Source: Candidatus Humimicrobium oleiphilum (GTDB taxonomy: Bacteria > Actinomycetota > Humimicrobiia > Humimicrobiales > Humimicrobiaceae). Taken from it: a DNA stretch of 64,000 nucleotides. Below, piece after piece: positions 53,843 through 63,070 of the stretch (positions are counted from its first letter, which is position 1; every line of letters begins with the position of its first letter). The stretch lies in the NCBI GenBank assembly GCA_002304935.1, contig DBPS01000009.1, forward strand, positions 18,283 to 82,282, written 5' to 3'. Position numbers and translations under genes: made by a program. The notes beneath the pieces are model-generated. The model worked only from the letters and a program-made list of their open reading frames with translations. It had not been told where the DNA came from and searched no databases.

Positions 53843-54531
53843 TTAACGACTGGCTTGAAACAATAAAAAATATTATTATTTCAAATTTCTGGCTGGCGCC
53901 TGTTTTTGCATTTCTGGCTGGCGTTCTGACTTCTTTTACTCCCTGTTCCCTGTCAAGTGTTCCGCTTGTCATTGGATTTGTAGGGGGTTATGCAGGAAAT
54001 GATACGAAAAAAGCTTTCAGATATTCCATTGTATTCTGTTTCGGCATGACAATTACCTTCACCATATTAGGAGTACTTGCTTCAATTTTCGGAAGAATTA
54101 TGCAGAATGCCGGTTCCTGGTGGTATATAATCCTTGGGACACTGATGGTTTTAATGGCTTTGCAGATGTGGGGCATAATAAATGTAATTTCTGCACAGGC
54201 TGATATCAGTAAACAGAATAAAAAAGGTTATTCGGGTGCGGTTCTTGCAGGTATTCTCGGAGGGTTTTTTGCTTCCCCGTGTGCAACACCGGTACTGGTT
54301 GTCCTTCTTGCCATGGTTGCTGAAAGAGGGAATATCGTGCTGGGAATAATTCTGCTGCTTTTATATTCAGCTGGTCATAGCGTCCTTCTTCTGGTCGCAG
54401 GTACTTCAATAGGTTTTGTAAAACAAGTTTCATCATCACAGAAATTTGAGAAATACAGCAAAGTCTTCAATATAACAATGGGGATGATAATATTATTATT
54501 TGCTTTTTACTTATTTTATACAGGATTTTAG
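53839..54531 (+). CDS. ccdA: CcdA-type thiol:disulfide transporter
   Basis: A 230-residue membrane protein with six helices that carries electrons from cytoplasmic thioredoxin across the membrane. Both conserved cysteine motifs are present: FTPCSLSSVPLVIG near residue 33 and ASPCATPVLVVLL near 151. It overlaps the membrane thioredoxin gene by four bases and would supply that protein with reductant. It is the short CcdA form, not the fused DsbD form. Confidence 0.92.
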   Translation: MINDWLETIKNIIISNFWLAPVFAFLAGVLTSFTPCSLSSVPLVIGFVGGYAGNDTKKAFRYSIVFCFGMTITFTILGVLASIFGRIMQNAGSWWYIILGTLMVLMALQMWGIINVISAQADISKQNKKGYSGAVLAGILGGFFASPCATPVLVVLLAMVAERGNIVLGIILLLLYSAGHSVLLLVAGTSIGFVKQVSSSQKFEKYSKVFNITMGMIILLFAFYLFYTGF

Positions 54532-54545
54532 AAAGGAGGGCACAA

Positions 54546-54785
54546 ATGGAAATAAAGGTAATAGGACCGGGATGCAGGAACTGCAAAAACCTTCTTGCAA
54601 TTGTAAAGCAGGTTGTCCGGGATACAGGAATTGAAGCTGAAGTAATCTATCTGACTGATATGGCTGATGTCATGAAAACAGGAATAATGCAGACTCCCGG
54701 ACTTATGATAAACGGTAAAATCAAGACTGTGGGCAGAGTTCCAGGATTAAAAGAAATAAAGCAATTCATATCCGAAGAAATGTAA
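54546..54785 (+). CDS. Small glutaredoxin-like redox-active disulfide protein
   Basis: A 79-residue thioredoxin-fold protein of the redox-active disulfide protein 2 type: MEIKVIGPGCRNCKNLL with CxxC at residues 10-13, and cis-Pro region MQTPGLMINGK near 58. It is cytoplasmic and lies 14 bases after ccdA behind AAAGGAGGG. In arsenic loci such proteins may hand electrons to CcdA or to a reductase; that role is inferred. Confidence 0.88.
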   Translation: MEIKVIGPGCRNCKNLLAIVKQVVRDTGIEAEVIYLTDMADVMKTGIMQTPGLMINGKIKTVGRVPGLKEIKQFISEEM

Positions 54786-54826
54786 CATAATATTAAAAGT
54801 TTGAGAAAGCATGAAGAGAGGTTTTC

Positions 54827-55888
54827 ATGGCAAAAGAAAAGGTCCAGGGTATCGGTTTTTTTGAAAAATATCTGACTTTATGGGTTGTAATCTGTATGGT
54901 AGCAGGTATTCTTATTGGGAGATATCTTCCGTCAGTACCGGCTTTTCTTGGAAGATTTGAGTACGCGCAGGTTTCTATACCCATTGCTGTGCTTATCTGG
55001 TTTATGATATATCCGATGATGATGAAAGTAGATTTTACCAGCATAAAAAATGTCGGGAAAAATCCGAAAGGGCTTTTTATTACATGGGTAACCAACTGGC
55101 TTATAAAACCTTTTACAATGTATGGAATTGCTTTCTTCTTCTTTTATGTGGTTTTCAAATCGATTATTTCTGCGGGACTTGCAAAAGATTATCTGGCAGG
55201 TGCTATTCTTCTGGGGGCTGCTCCATGCACAGCAATGGTTTTTGTATGGAGTCTTTTGACAAGAGGAAATCCAGCCTATACAGTAGTGCAGGTTGCTACA
55301 AATGATCTGATTATTCTTTTTGCTTTTACCCCCATAGTAGCATTTTTACTAGGTGTAAGTGGTGTCAAAATACCATGGCTGACTCTTATTTTATCTGTTG
55401 TCTTATTTGTAGTTATTCCTCTGGCAGGTGGTGTTCTTACTAGATTCCTTGTTTTAAAACGGAAGGGTATGGATTATTTTGAAAATAAGTTTTTACCGAA
55501 ATTCAATAATGTAACTATTATAGGCCTGCTTCTGACACTTATAATAATTTTCTCTTTTCAGGGGAACGTAATAATTGCAAATCCTCTTCATATAATTTTA
55601 ATTGCAGTTCCTCTTGTAATCCAGACTTTTTTGATTTTCTTTATAGCCTATCTTGCATCAAAAGCTTTAAAGCTTACACATGATATAGCTGCTCCTGCAG
55701 GTATGATAGGAGCCTCCAATTTTTTTGAACTTTCAGTAGCTGTTGCAATCTCTTTATTTGGTGCGAATTCGCCAGTTGCTCTTGCAACCATAGTAGGTGT
55801 ACTTGTAGAAGTTCCGGTAATGCTTGTACTGGTCAGGATTGCAAATAGAACAACTCACTGGTTCCCAACAAAAAAATCAGTTAAATAG
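54827..55888 (+). CDS. acr3: Arsenite efflux transporter, Acr3 type
   Basis: Exports arsenite using the membrane potential. The 353-residue protein has ten predicted helices and the Acr3 signatures LWVVICMVAGILIGRYLP near residue 17, IAVLIWFMIYPMMMKVDF near 50, and GAAPCTAMVFVWSLLTRGNP near 129 with the essential Cys. The late segment PAGMIGASNFFELSVAVAI near 288 is also typical. It is the last gene of the arsenic island, 41 bases after the small thioredoxin. Confidence 0.95.
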   Translation: MAKEKVQGIGFFEKYLTLWVVICMVAGILIGRYLPSVPAFLGRFEYAQVSIPIAVLIWFMIYPMMMKVDFTSIKNVGKNPKGLFITWVTNWLIKPFTMYGIAFFFFYVVFKSIISAGLAKDYLAGAILLGAAPCTAMVFVWSLLTRGNPAYTVVQVATNDLIILFAFTPIVAFLLGVSGVKIPWLTLILSVVLFVVIPLAGGVLTRFLVLKRKGMDYFENKFLPKFNNVTIIGLLLTLIIIFSFQGNVIIANPLHIILIAVPLVIQTFLIFFIAYLASKALKLTHDIAAPAGMIGASNFFELSVAVAISLFGANSPVALATIVGVLVEVPVMLVLVRIANRTTHWFPTKKSVK

Positions 55889-55974
55889 CAATAATTACGA
55901 TAAATAATATTTGGTTTTTGAAAATAGAAAAACCTGGATTAAAGTACATGTTTTTTATTATTCAATTATAGTAG

Positions 55975-57360
55975 CTAATATTTGAACAAAGTCAGATTTT
56001 CAGCAATATGATGGAAATATTTTCCTGATTCCTTGATAGTTCTTTTCAGCTGAGGGTCCTTAAAATCAATACTTACAAGCCCGAATCTTCTTGATGGCCC
56101 GTATGCAAGCTCAAAATTGTCGAAAGTCGACCAGTGAAAATAACCAATTACAGGGATACCTTCATTAATTGCTTTCATAATAAAAAAAAGATGTCCGTAG
56201 ATACTTTCAATTCTCAAATCATCGTCATTTGTTGAATTTCCATTCTCAGTTACAAGTATGGGTTTTTTGTATTTTTCATAAAAAAATTTTATATTTCTAT
56301 AGACCCCTTCCGGATAAATTTCAAAAATATCATCATGCTTCAGTCCATTTTCGTCCAGGAATTTTTTACCCTTTTCCGTATTAGCCAGAATTGCTGTCTT
56401 GTCTATAAGAAGTCTTCCATAATAAGAAAATCCAACGTAGTCGAATTTCCCGTTTTTGGTAAAGCGTTCATGGACACCTTCATTTTGAATTCTGTCAGCA
56501 AATTTTATTATCATTTTCTGGAAAATATTTTTTTTGCTGACCGGCTCCATGTACATATATGCATGCGAAATACCGACGAGGATTTGAGGATATTGCTCTT
56601 TTATAAAGTCATATATTTTATTATGAGCTTCTGCCATATTTTTTAATGTTTTGTGCCATCTTATAAGAGAAAACCTGCTTCCTGGAAATTCCGGAGATAT
56701 ATGCATCAGGAATGCGTATCCATTCGGTTCGTTAAAAGTATTTACGATATCAATATTCTCATGAAAAGTATCTAAAACCTTTTTGCTGTAATCAATATAC
56801 ATATCCACTGAATCTTTTGAAAGCCAGCCGCCTTTCCTGATGAACCATCCGGGATTAGAGAAATGATTAAGTACAAGGCATACTTTTTTGTTATTTTTCT
56901 TAAGGGTTTCAAATATATACTTATAATGTTTTAGCACATCTTCATCAAGTTTTGAAAAAGGATTTTTCTGCAATCCGGACCAGTCCATTGAAAATCTATA
57001 GGAGTTTCCAAGATACAATATGTATTCCATATCCTCTTTATAGCGCCCATAATGATCTATTGCTTTTCCCAGCAAGGTCCCATCCCTGCCCCTGAAACCC
57101 TTCCACTCGGTATTTCCTTCTCCTTCAATCTGAAATGCGCTTGTTGCAGTACCTATTATAAAATCAGAGGGGAATCCGGGTATGAAGTTTGTTTCCCGGC
57201 TGAAAGCATTCTTTTTTAAATCTATATCCGGATCATGTATCATTTTAGAAGTAAGCATTCTATTCATAATTGTTATGATTGTTATGAAAAAAATTATTAT
57301 ATATAATAATCTAAATAGCAATTTTTCTATCAGTTTTATAAAACCTTTTTTACTTGTCAT
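55975..57360 (-). CDS. Membrane-anchored glycoside hydrolase family 1
   Basis: A 461-residue GH1 protein (beta-glucosidase/galactosidase type). An N-terminal membrane helix (FRLLYIIIFFITIITIMN, about 16-35) precedes the barrel, which begins FPSDFIIGTATSAFQIEG near residue 58. The acid/base glutamate is in TFNEPNGY near 211, the nucleophile in LVTENGNS near 372, and the aglycone motif YFHWSTFDNFE follows. Both catalytic residues are intact. A membrane anchor is uncommon in GH1, whose members are usually soluble. ATG at 57360 or TTG at 57366 may start it; neither has a good ribosome site. Confidence 0.87.
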   Translation of the reverse strand: MTSKKGFIKLIEKLLFRLLYIIIFFITIITIMNRMLTSKMIHDPDIDLKKNAFSRETNFIPGFPSDFIIGTATSAFQIEGEGNTEWKGFRGRDGTLLGKAIDHYGRYKEDMEYILYLGNSYRFSMDWSGLQKNPFSKLDEDVLKHYKYIFETLKKNNKKVCLVLNHFSNPGWFIRKGGWLSKDSVDMYIDYSKKVLDTFHENIDIVNTFNEPNGYAFLMHISPEFPGSRFSLIRWHKTLKNMAEAHNKIYDFIKEQYPQILVGISHAYMYMEPVSKKNIFQKMIIKFADRIQNEGVHERFTKNGKFDYVGFSYYGRLLIDKTAILANTEKGKKFLDENGLKHDDIFEIYPEGVYRNIKFFYEKYKKPILVTENGNSTNDDDLRIESIYGHLFFIMKAINEGIPVIGYFHWSTFDNFELAYGPSRRFGLVSIDFKDPQLKRTIKESGKYFHHIAENLTLFKY

Positions 57361-57449
57361 TTTCAATTTTATTATTTTATATTCTGAATTTTCCGATTTG
57401 TTTAAATTATCTTTTTAAAATATTTTAAAAATCAGATATCAGGACCAGG

Positions 57450-57761
57450 ATGAACAGATTTCTCATAAAATTAAACAGAATACTATGTTATGTTTTGCTC
57501 CCTCTTTTTATAGCAATAATGATTACGGGATATACAAATACCGGACACTTCACTTTTTTAAACAGAGGGATTGCAAACACTCTTCACTCTGTCTGGCTGA
57601 ATATCGCTTTTCTTGTTCTTTTTACAGTCCATTCCCTTATCGGTATCAGGCTTGCATTAATCAGAAATAAAGCCACAAATAAGATTCTGGATATGATTTT
57701 AATAGTCACAGGAATTATATTCATAAGCGGCTTTACATATTTTGCATTCAGGGCAGGATAA
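57450..57761 (+). CDS. Small four-helix membrane protein, possible heme-binding partner
   Basis: A 103-residue membrane protein with three to four helices. The His residues in GHFTFLNRGIANTLHSVW and FTVHSLIGIR resemble heme-ligand positions of DUF4405-like and cytochrome b-type subunits. It ends five bases before the start of a sulfite-oxidase-fold gene, and small heme membrane proteins often partner such enzymes, as in MsrPQ. The family is not certain; MsrQ itself is longer. Confidence 0.6.
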   Translation: MNRFLIKLNRILCYVLLPLFIAIMITGYTNTGHFTFLNRGIANTLHSVWLNIAFLVLFTVHSLIGIRLALIRNKATNKILDMILIVTGIIFISGFTYFAFRAG

Positions 57762-57765
57762 AAAG

Positions 57766-58968
57766 ATGAAGAGGAGAACCATAGCCATACTTTTAATTAT
57801 TTTCCTGGCTGCCAGTCTGGCATTTTTCGGGTATTTCATAGGAAGAAACGAAATTAAAAAAGCAGCGATTGCCAGGGAGCAGAATCCTGCTTCAGATTTT
57901 AACCCAGGTGATATAAATGCAGACCTCATAAAGGATGATTTAGATTTTGCGGCTTCTATCCCTGAAATAAAAATGAAATTTACGGGAATGCTCGAAAATG
58001 AGCTGGAAATAACTTTTCTTGATATAGTTACAAAATTCAAGGATAAAATCATTGATTTTTCCGCCACAGGTGAGAGAAGTGACGGGGAAGTCATTTCAGT
58101 AAATTATACCGGTATCAGATTAAACGAGATACTTTCATCCCTGAAAATACTGGACAATTCCCAAAACCTTGTTGTATTTGCATCTGATTTTTATTCTATT
58201 GTGCTCAGTAATAATGAAATCAGAAATGACAATATATATCTTGTTTGGAAAAAAGACGGTCAGTACCTGAATCCTTCAGAAGATGGTTTTTTAAAAATAG
58301 TGATAGACGGCGGCAAGACAAATATGTGGATTAAAAATCCTCTTCTTTTTGATTTTGTAGGTGAATTTGATTACACTCTTCCTTTATCTGAGAACATGGT
58401 TTCTGAAAGTGTGATAACTTATATCACAGAAGAAGAACTTTTCAGGCTTCAGATATCTTCAACGCCCCAGATCAGTACAGAGACATGGGTGCTGAAATTT
58501 TCAGGGCTGGTGGAAAACGAGTTTTTCATTACTTATGATGATATAAGAAAAATGCCCCAGAAAACAGTGTACGCAACTCTAGAAACAATTTCCAACCCCA
58601 TGGGAGGTCCCATGATAGGCAGTGCTTTCTGGACAGGAGTTCCGTTTTCCTATCTTCTGGAAAAAGCCGGGCTCAAAGAAGATGCTCTGGAGGTAGTATT
58701 TTATTGTGCAGATAAATATTCAACAAGCATTACTATTGATGAGGCATTAAGAGAAGATGTGGTACTTGCATATAAAATAAACGGAGAACTTCTTCCGGAT
58801 TATCACGGATATCCTGTAAGAATGGTTCTGCCAGACAAATACGGTATGAAGTGGGCAAAATGGATAAACGAGATCGAAATAGTGGATTATGACTATAAAG
58901 GTTTTTGGGAAGAACAGGGCTGGTCTGATTATGCGGGAAGAGACAGACCGGACCAGCGTTTTGACTGA
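57766..58968 (+). CDS. Membrane-anchored tandem sulfite-oxidase-fold protein lacking the Mo-ligand Cys
   Basis: A 400-residue protein: N-terminal anchor (AILLIIFLAASLAFFGYFIG), then two domains of the oxidoreductase molybdopterin-binding fold. Domain one (about 80-215) has NYTGIRLNEIL and FASDFYSIVLS; domain two (about 240-385) has SAFWTGVPFSYLLEKAGL, FYCADKYSTSITI and GYPVRMVLPDKYGMKWAKWI. The cysteine that binds molybdenum is normally in a C-x-GN-like segment; domain two has LETISNPMGG and domain one has no cysteine either. It may bind without catalysis. ATG at 57766, after GGCAGGAT, is preferred over TTG at 57742. Confidence 0.75.
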   Translation: MKRRTIAILLIIFLAASLAFFGYFIGRNEIKKAAIAREQNPASDFNPGDINADLIKDDLDFAASIPEIKMKFTGMLENELEITFLDIVTKFKDKIIDFSATGERSDGEVISVNYTGIRLNEILSSLKILDNSQNLVVFASDFYSIVLSNNEIRNDNIYLVWKKDGQYLNPSEDGFLKIVIDGGKTNMWIKNPLLFDFVGEFDYTLPLSENMVSESVITYITEEELFRLQISSTPQISTETWVLKFSGLVENEFFITYDDIRKMPQKTVYATLETISNPMGGPMIGSAFWTGVPFSYLLEKAGLKEDALEVVFYCADKYSTSITIDEALREDVVLAYKINGELLPDYHGYPVRMVLPDKYGMKWAKWINEIEIVDYDYKGFWEEQGWSDYAGRDRPDQRFD

Positions 58969-59070
58969 TTAATCTTCAGCTATATCAAAATAAAATTGAA
59001 TTTTTTTGACTATTTCCTGCTTTGCTGATTCATCACCGATAAACCCGCACTCATTTTCAAGTCTTTCCTT
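58969..59070 (-). pseudogene. Possible 33-codon remnant of an unknown gene
   Basis: On the minus strand an open frame without a start, ending TAA at complement 58969-58971, reads with coding-like composition (includes LENECGFIGDESAKQEIVKK and QFYFDIAED). It is closed upstream by a stop at 59071-59073, just before the repeat motifs at 59098. It could be the C-terminal stub of a gene truncated by an insertion or deletion. I do not recognise the family; this is tentative. Confidence 0.3.
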
Positions 59071-59097
59071 TTAGAACTAAATTATAGCTTAAGCAAT

Positions 59098-59144
59098 GGT
59101 TCACTTTTAAATCATAAATTTAAAAAAAACGGTTCACTTTTAAA
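59098..59144 (+). repeat. Two direct copies of GGTTCACTTTTAAA
   Basis: Identical 14-base copies at 59098-59111 and 59131-59144, 33 bases apart, in the otherwise featureless gap between 58969 and 59376. Paired motifs at this spacing resemble one end of an IS21-type insertion sequence. No matching opposite end or transposase was found nearby. Confidence 0.45.
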
Positions 59145-59298
59145 ATGTAGATGACAAAAAAATAAAATAACTTGATTTTTTTAAATTTAGTATTTAATAT
59201 CAGTAAAAGCACTATTTTTTTAGTGAAAATTAATATTTTAGGGTGATTTCTTCATTTTTGAAGCGTTCCCATTTTTATTTAATTCTTATTCTTAATCT

Positions 59299-59327
59299 TT
59301 GAAGCAATAATTTTAATTTTTTATATA
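59299..59327 (+). promoter_or_regulatory. Candidate promoter of rho
   Basis: TTGAAG (59299-59304) and TATATA (59322-59327) are 17 bases apart, about 50 bases before the rho start. The remainder of the 408-base gap before rho holds only the repeat pair and the possible gene remnant. Confidence 0.45.
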
Positions 59328-59376
59328 AATCCAAAAAAGAAAAATAGATTTATCTTACTGAAAGGGGTAATTTTTC

Positions 59377-60960
59377 GTGGAAAGTGAAAACAATACGGAT
59401 AACCGGCAGATTCTTGAAACCAAGACTCTCGCTGATTTACAGATAATAGCAAAAAATTTTGGGGTTACTTCCGTAACAAAATATAAAAAGTCTGATTTAA
59501 TCAATAAGATTATCGAAATCACAAATCCTCCGGCAGCCAAACCAACTGTCGATGTAACATCAAAGGAAACTATAACAATACAGGAACCTGCAGGAGAAGA
59601 AAACCATTTGAAATTTTCAGAAAGCAAGGCAGATAATGTATTGCCTGAAGAAAAACAGCAGGAAGAAAAATTAAAAGCGAAACCTGTGGAAACTGAAGAG
59701 GGAAATGAAGAAGAATTTGAAGAGATCGAGGTAAAAGAAGCTGAAAAAACTGCTGTATCAGAGGAAAAAGCTGAACCGGAAAAAGCTAAGAAATCATATG
59801 CTGAAAAAGAAGTTTATGAAGAAAGAATGAAAGGAATCCTGGATATACTTACAGACGGATATGGTTTTTTAAGGACATCCGGATATCTGCCAGGTGCAAA
59901 CGATATATATGTTTCACAATCCCAGATCAGGAAATTTCATTTAAGGCAGGGAAATGAAGTATATGGTGTTGTCAGGCCACCGAAAGAGAATGAAAAATAT
60001 AATGCTCTTTTAAGAATAGAAAAAGTAGATGGTTCTGAGCCTGATGCCATGAGAAGGAGGGTCCCTTTTGAGGCGCTGACTCCCTTATATCCTATGCAGA
60101 GATTAAGGCTTGAGACTGTGCATGGCGGCATAACTCCCAGGGTTATCGACCTTGTTGCTCCTATCGGAAAAGGTCAGAGAGGACTTATTGTCTCTCCCCC
60201 CAAGGCAGGCAAGACAACTATTCTGAAAGAGTTGGCAAACAGTATAGCTACAAATAATCCCGAAGTAGTAATAATGGTTCTTCTTGTAGATGAAAGACCT
60301 GAAGAGGTAACTGATATGGAAAGATCGGTTAAAGGCTATGTAATAAGTTCCACATTTGACATGCCATCAGAAAATCACATACAGGTATCAGAGCTTGTTA
60401 TGGAAAGAGCCAAAAGGCTTGTTGAACAGGGGAAAGATGTACTGATACTTCTGGACAGTATAACCAGACTTGCCAGAGCTTATAATCTTTCAACTCCTGC
60501 AAGTGGCAGAGTGCTTTCCGGTGGTGTGGACTCTACAGCTTTATTCCCTCCCAAAAGATTTTTCGGTGCAGCAAGAAATATTGAAAATGGCGGAAGCCTT
60601 ACAATTCTTGCAACTGCCCTTATAGATACAGGAAGCAGGATGGATGAAGTCATATTTGAAGAATTCAAGGGAACCGGAAATATGGAAATAAATCTGGACA
60701 GAAAGCTTGCAGACAAAAGGATTTTCCCTGCAATCGACATTACCCGTTCTGGAACAAGAAAAGAAGAACTGCTGATGAGTGAGGATGAAGCCAATCTTGT
60801 CTGGAGGCTCAGAAGGATACTATACGATAAGGAACCTGAGATAGCAATTGAGCAGCTGATAGATTATATAAGAAAAACAAAGACAAACAGAGATTTCCTT
60901 CATATCATAAAAAACACTTTCAAGAGTGAAGAATCTCCATTTAATTCAAGAACCCTTTGA
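59377..60960 (+). CDS. rho: Transcription termination factor Rho
   Basis: Hexameric RNA helicase that terminates transcription. The 527-residue protein has an N-terminal Rho_N domain ([16 protein letters not shown] near residue 12), a highly acidic insert of about 90 residues (roughly 60-150, rich in Glu and Lys), the RNA-binding cold-shock-like domain with [18 protein letters not shown] near 151, and the ATPase with Walker A PPKAGKTT near 275 and [13 protein letters not shown] near 355. Actinobacterial Rho proteins commonly carry such N-terminal inserts. GTG at 59377 follows AAAGGGG. Confidence 0.96.
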   Translation: MESENNTDNRQILETKTLADLQIIAKNFGVTSVTKYKKSDLINKIIEITNPPAAKPTVDVTSKETITIQEPAGEENHLKFSESKADNVLPEEKQQEEKLKAKPVETEEGNEEEFEEIEVKEAEKTAVSEEKAEPEKAKKSYAEKEVYEERMKGILDILTDGYGFLRTSGYLPGANDIYVSQSQIRKFHLRQGNEVYGVVRPPKENEKYNALLRIEKVDGSEPDAMRRRVPFEALTPLYPMQRLRLETVHGGITPRVIDLVAPIGKGQRGLIVSPPKAGKTTILKELANSIATNNPEVVIMVLLVDERPEEVTDMERSVKGYVISSTFDMPSENHIQVSELVMERAKRLVEQGKDVLILLDSITRLARAYNLSTPASGRVLSGGVDSTALFPPKRFFGAARNIENGGSLTILATALIDTGSRMDEVIFEEFKGTGNMEINLDRKLADKRIFPAIDITRSGTRKEELLMSEDEANLVWRLRRILYDKEPEIAIEQLIDYIRKTKTNRDFLHIIKNTFKSEESPFNSRTL

Positions 60961-61076
60961 TTTGCCTGATTTTTATGGTAATATATTTTGCTTAATTATT
61001 TTGTTGCGGCAATGTCCTGCAGCTTTATATTTTAATTTTTCATGAAAAATATTTTTAATAGAGAGGTAGATTTTTA

Positions 61077-61298
61077 ATGAAACAGGAAGGTCATCCGGAA
61101 TATTTTGATTGTGTTGTAACGTGTTCATGCGGCAATACCTGGACCACAAGGTCAACCAAAAAAGAGCTAAAGCTTGATATCTGTTCAGCCTGTCATCCTT
61201 TTTATACAGGAAAGCAAAAACTGATTGACAGTGGTGGAAGAGTCGACAGGTTTAAAAAGATGATGAAAAAAGTACAGAAAACAAACAATCCAAAATAA
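61077..61298 (+). CDS. rpmE: 50S ribosomal protein L31
   Basis: A 73-residue ribosomal protein of the zinc-binding (C+) form: CSCGNTW with Cys16 and Cys18, and [13 protein letters not shown] further on, supply the four-Cys-type site. It follows rho by 116 bases, a common arrangement. AGAGAGG precedes the ATG. TTGATT (60957-60962) and TAATAT (60979-60984), 16 bases apart, could form a promoter at the end of rho. Confidence 0.96.
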   Translation: MKQEGHPEYFDCVVTCSCGNTWTTRSTKKELKLDICSACHPFYTGKQKLIDSGGRVDRFKKMMKKVQKTNNPK

Positions 61299-61480
61299 TT
61301 ATTGTAAATATTTTTTTGTTTATTAAAGTAAGTTATATCAAGCAGATTAAATAAAATATAATTTTAATAAATTTGTTTTTTCTTTTGCCATATTTTTTAT
61401 CGAAAATAATTAAAATCAATCTTTGGCTAAAAGAATTTCGTAATTTATAATTGCCATTTTAATTTTTACCGGGAATTAAT

Positions 61481-62164
61481 ATGAAAGTAAAACTAATAAG
61501 ATATACACCTGATCCGGAAAGGCTTGTTGCTGTTGCAGCAAGATTATGCTATTCACCTGTAGGCGTTGAAGATCTTGATGAAAAACTGGATATTGAATCT
61601 GCAAGAAAACTTGTCAGATTTGTTATAAAAAGCGGCCATCACAGCACTACAGAGCATATTTATTTTTCTTTCGGGATTGAAGGTATTTCAAGAGCTTTAA
61701 GCCACCAGCTTGTAAGACACAGGATAGCATCTTTTAATCAGCAGTCTCAGAGATATGTCAAATTTATTGAGAATTATGAGTATATTTTGCCTGATTCAAT
61801 AAAAAACAATAAAAAATTTAGCGACAGGTTCAATAACCTTGTTTCAGAAACCCATGAATTTTATGAAGAAATGGTAAATGAAGGAATTGAAGCTGAAGAT
61901 GCACGATATATCCTGCCAAATGCGAGTGAGACAAAAATGATCGTTACAATGAATGCACGTGAACTCATGCATTTCTTTACAGTCCGATGCTGCAACAGAG
62001 CACAGACAGAAATAAGAGAGCTTGCAACCATAATGCTTAAAGAAGCAAAGAAGGTTGCTCCTTCAGTTTTTGAAAACTCTGGGCCAAACTGTCTCAGAAT
62101 GCCCTGTCCGGAAGGCAAATATTCCTGCGGGAATCCCCCAAAGGCAAGTGATTTTGATGCCTGA
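61481..62164 (+). CDS. thyX: Flavin-dependent thymidylate synthase
   Basis: Makes dTMP from dUMP with methylene-tetrahydrofolate, FAD and NADPH. The 227-residue protein contains the ThyX signature RHRIASFNQQSQRY near residue 79, preceded by HHSTTEHIYFSF, and later ARYILPNASETKMIVTMNAREL with RCCNRAQTEIR. Because ThyX spares folate oxidation, it is common in organisms lacking thyA. It overlaps the next gene by eight bases. Confidence 0.97.
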   Translation: MKVKLIRYTPDPERLVAVAARLCYSPVGVEDLDEKLDIESARKLVRFVIKSGHHSTTEHIYFSFGIEGISRALSHQLVRHRIASFNQQSQRYVKFIENYEYILPDSIKNNKKFSDRFNNLVSETHEFYEEMVNEGIEAEDARYILPNASETKMIVTMNARELMHFFTVRCCNRAQTEIRELATIMLKEAKKVAPSVFENSGPNCLRMPCPEGKYSCGNPPKASDFDA

Positions 62165-63068
62165 AGCCAAAAAGAAGGTCTGTGATATAGGCGGACAGGC
62201 TGTCATAGAAGGCGTAATGATGAGAAGTAAAAACTTCTGGTCTATTGCTGTCAGGAAGCCGGATGATACAATTTCAACCAATGTCTACAAGTCAGAACCG
62301 GTTTCAAAAAAACATAAGTTTTTAGGCTGGCCTTTCATAAGAGGAACAGTATCACTTGTTGAAAGCATGTCAATCGGATTCAGAGCGCTTAATTATTCGA
62401 TAAATGAATCAACCGGAGAAGAAATCAAATTTTCAAAAAAAGAGATGGCGATTTCTGTAATTATAGCAGTTCTGTTTACAGTGGGTGTTTTTTTTGTTCT
62501 GCCGACTGTGATTGGCAGAAGCTTCCAGTCAAGAATTGAAAATGCTTTTTTATTCAATCTTATTGAAGGAGTTATAAGAATTGCTTTCTTTTTGTCCTAT
62601 ATCCTTATAATATCGCTTTTAAAAGATATAAGAAGACTTTTTCAATACCACGGTGCAGAGCACAAAACAATTGCTGCTTTTGAACATGATGAAGAACTTG
62701 TTCCTGAAAAAATAAACAAATACACAACTATGCATATGAGATGTGGAACCAACTTCCTGCTGATTGTAATGATTGTAGCTGTTTTCGTGTTTGCAATACT
62801 TGGGAAACCACCGATTTATCTTAGAATTATTTCAAGGGTACTGCTAATACCTGTAATAGCAGGAATCTCCTATGAGTTTATAAAGATTGCCGGAAAATAT
62901 TCTGATAATAAATTTGTAAGGGTTCTTTTTTCTCCAGGGCTTCTTCTTCAGAAACTGACGACCAGGGAGCCTGATGACAAACAGGTTGAAGTTGCAGTTG
63001 CTTCTTTTAAGAAAGTTCTTGAAGCAGAAACTTCACTGAAAAATTCCAAATGCGATACGGGGTGTTGA
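62157..63068 (+). CDS. DUF1385 membrane protein (YqhQ family)
   Basis: A 303-residue membrane protein of the DUF1385/YqhQ family. Signature [21 protein letters not shown] lies at the N-terminus, [15 protein letters not shown] near residue 57, and [20 protein letters not shown] near 161 with conserved His/Glu positions suggesting metal binding, then [11 protein letters not shown]. About four helices are expected. The frame extends upstream into thyX, but ATG at 62157 after AAGGCAAG starts just before the conserved region. It commonly lies next to prfA, as here; function is unknown. Confidence 0.88.
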   Translation: MPEAKKKVCDIGGQAVIEGVMMRSKNFWSIAVRKPDDTISTNVYKSEPVSKKHKFLGWPFIRGTVSLVESMSIGFRALNYSINESTGEEIKFSKKEMAISVIIAVLFTVGVFFVLPTVIGRSFQSRIENAFLFNLIEGVIRIAFFLSYILIISLLKDIRRLFQYHGAEHKTIAAFEHDEELVPEKINKYTTMHMRCGTNFLLIVMIVAVFVFAILGKPPIYLRIISRVLLIPVIAGISYEFIKIAGKYSDNKFVRVLFSPGLLLQKLTTREPDDKQVEVAVASFKKVLEAETSLKNSKCDTGC

Positions 63069-63070
63069 TT

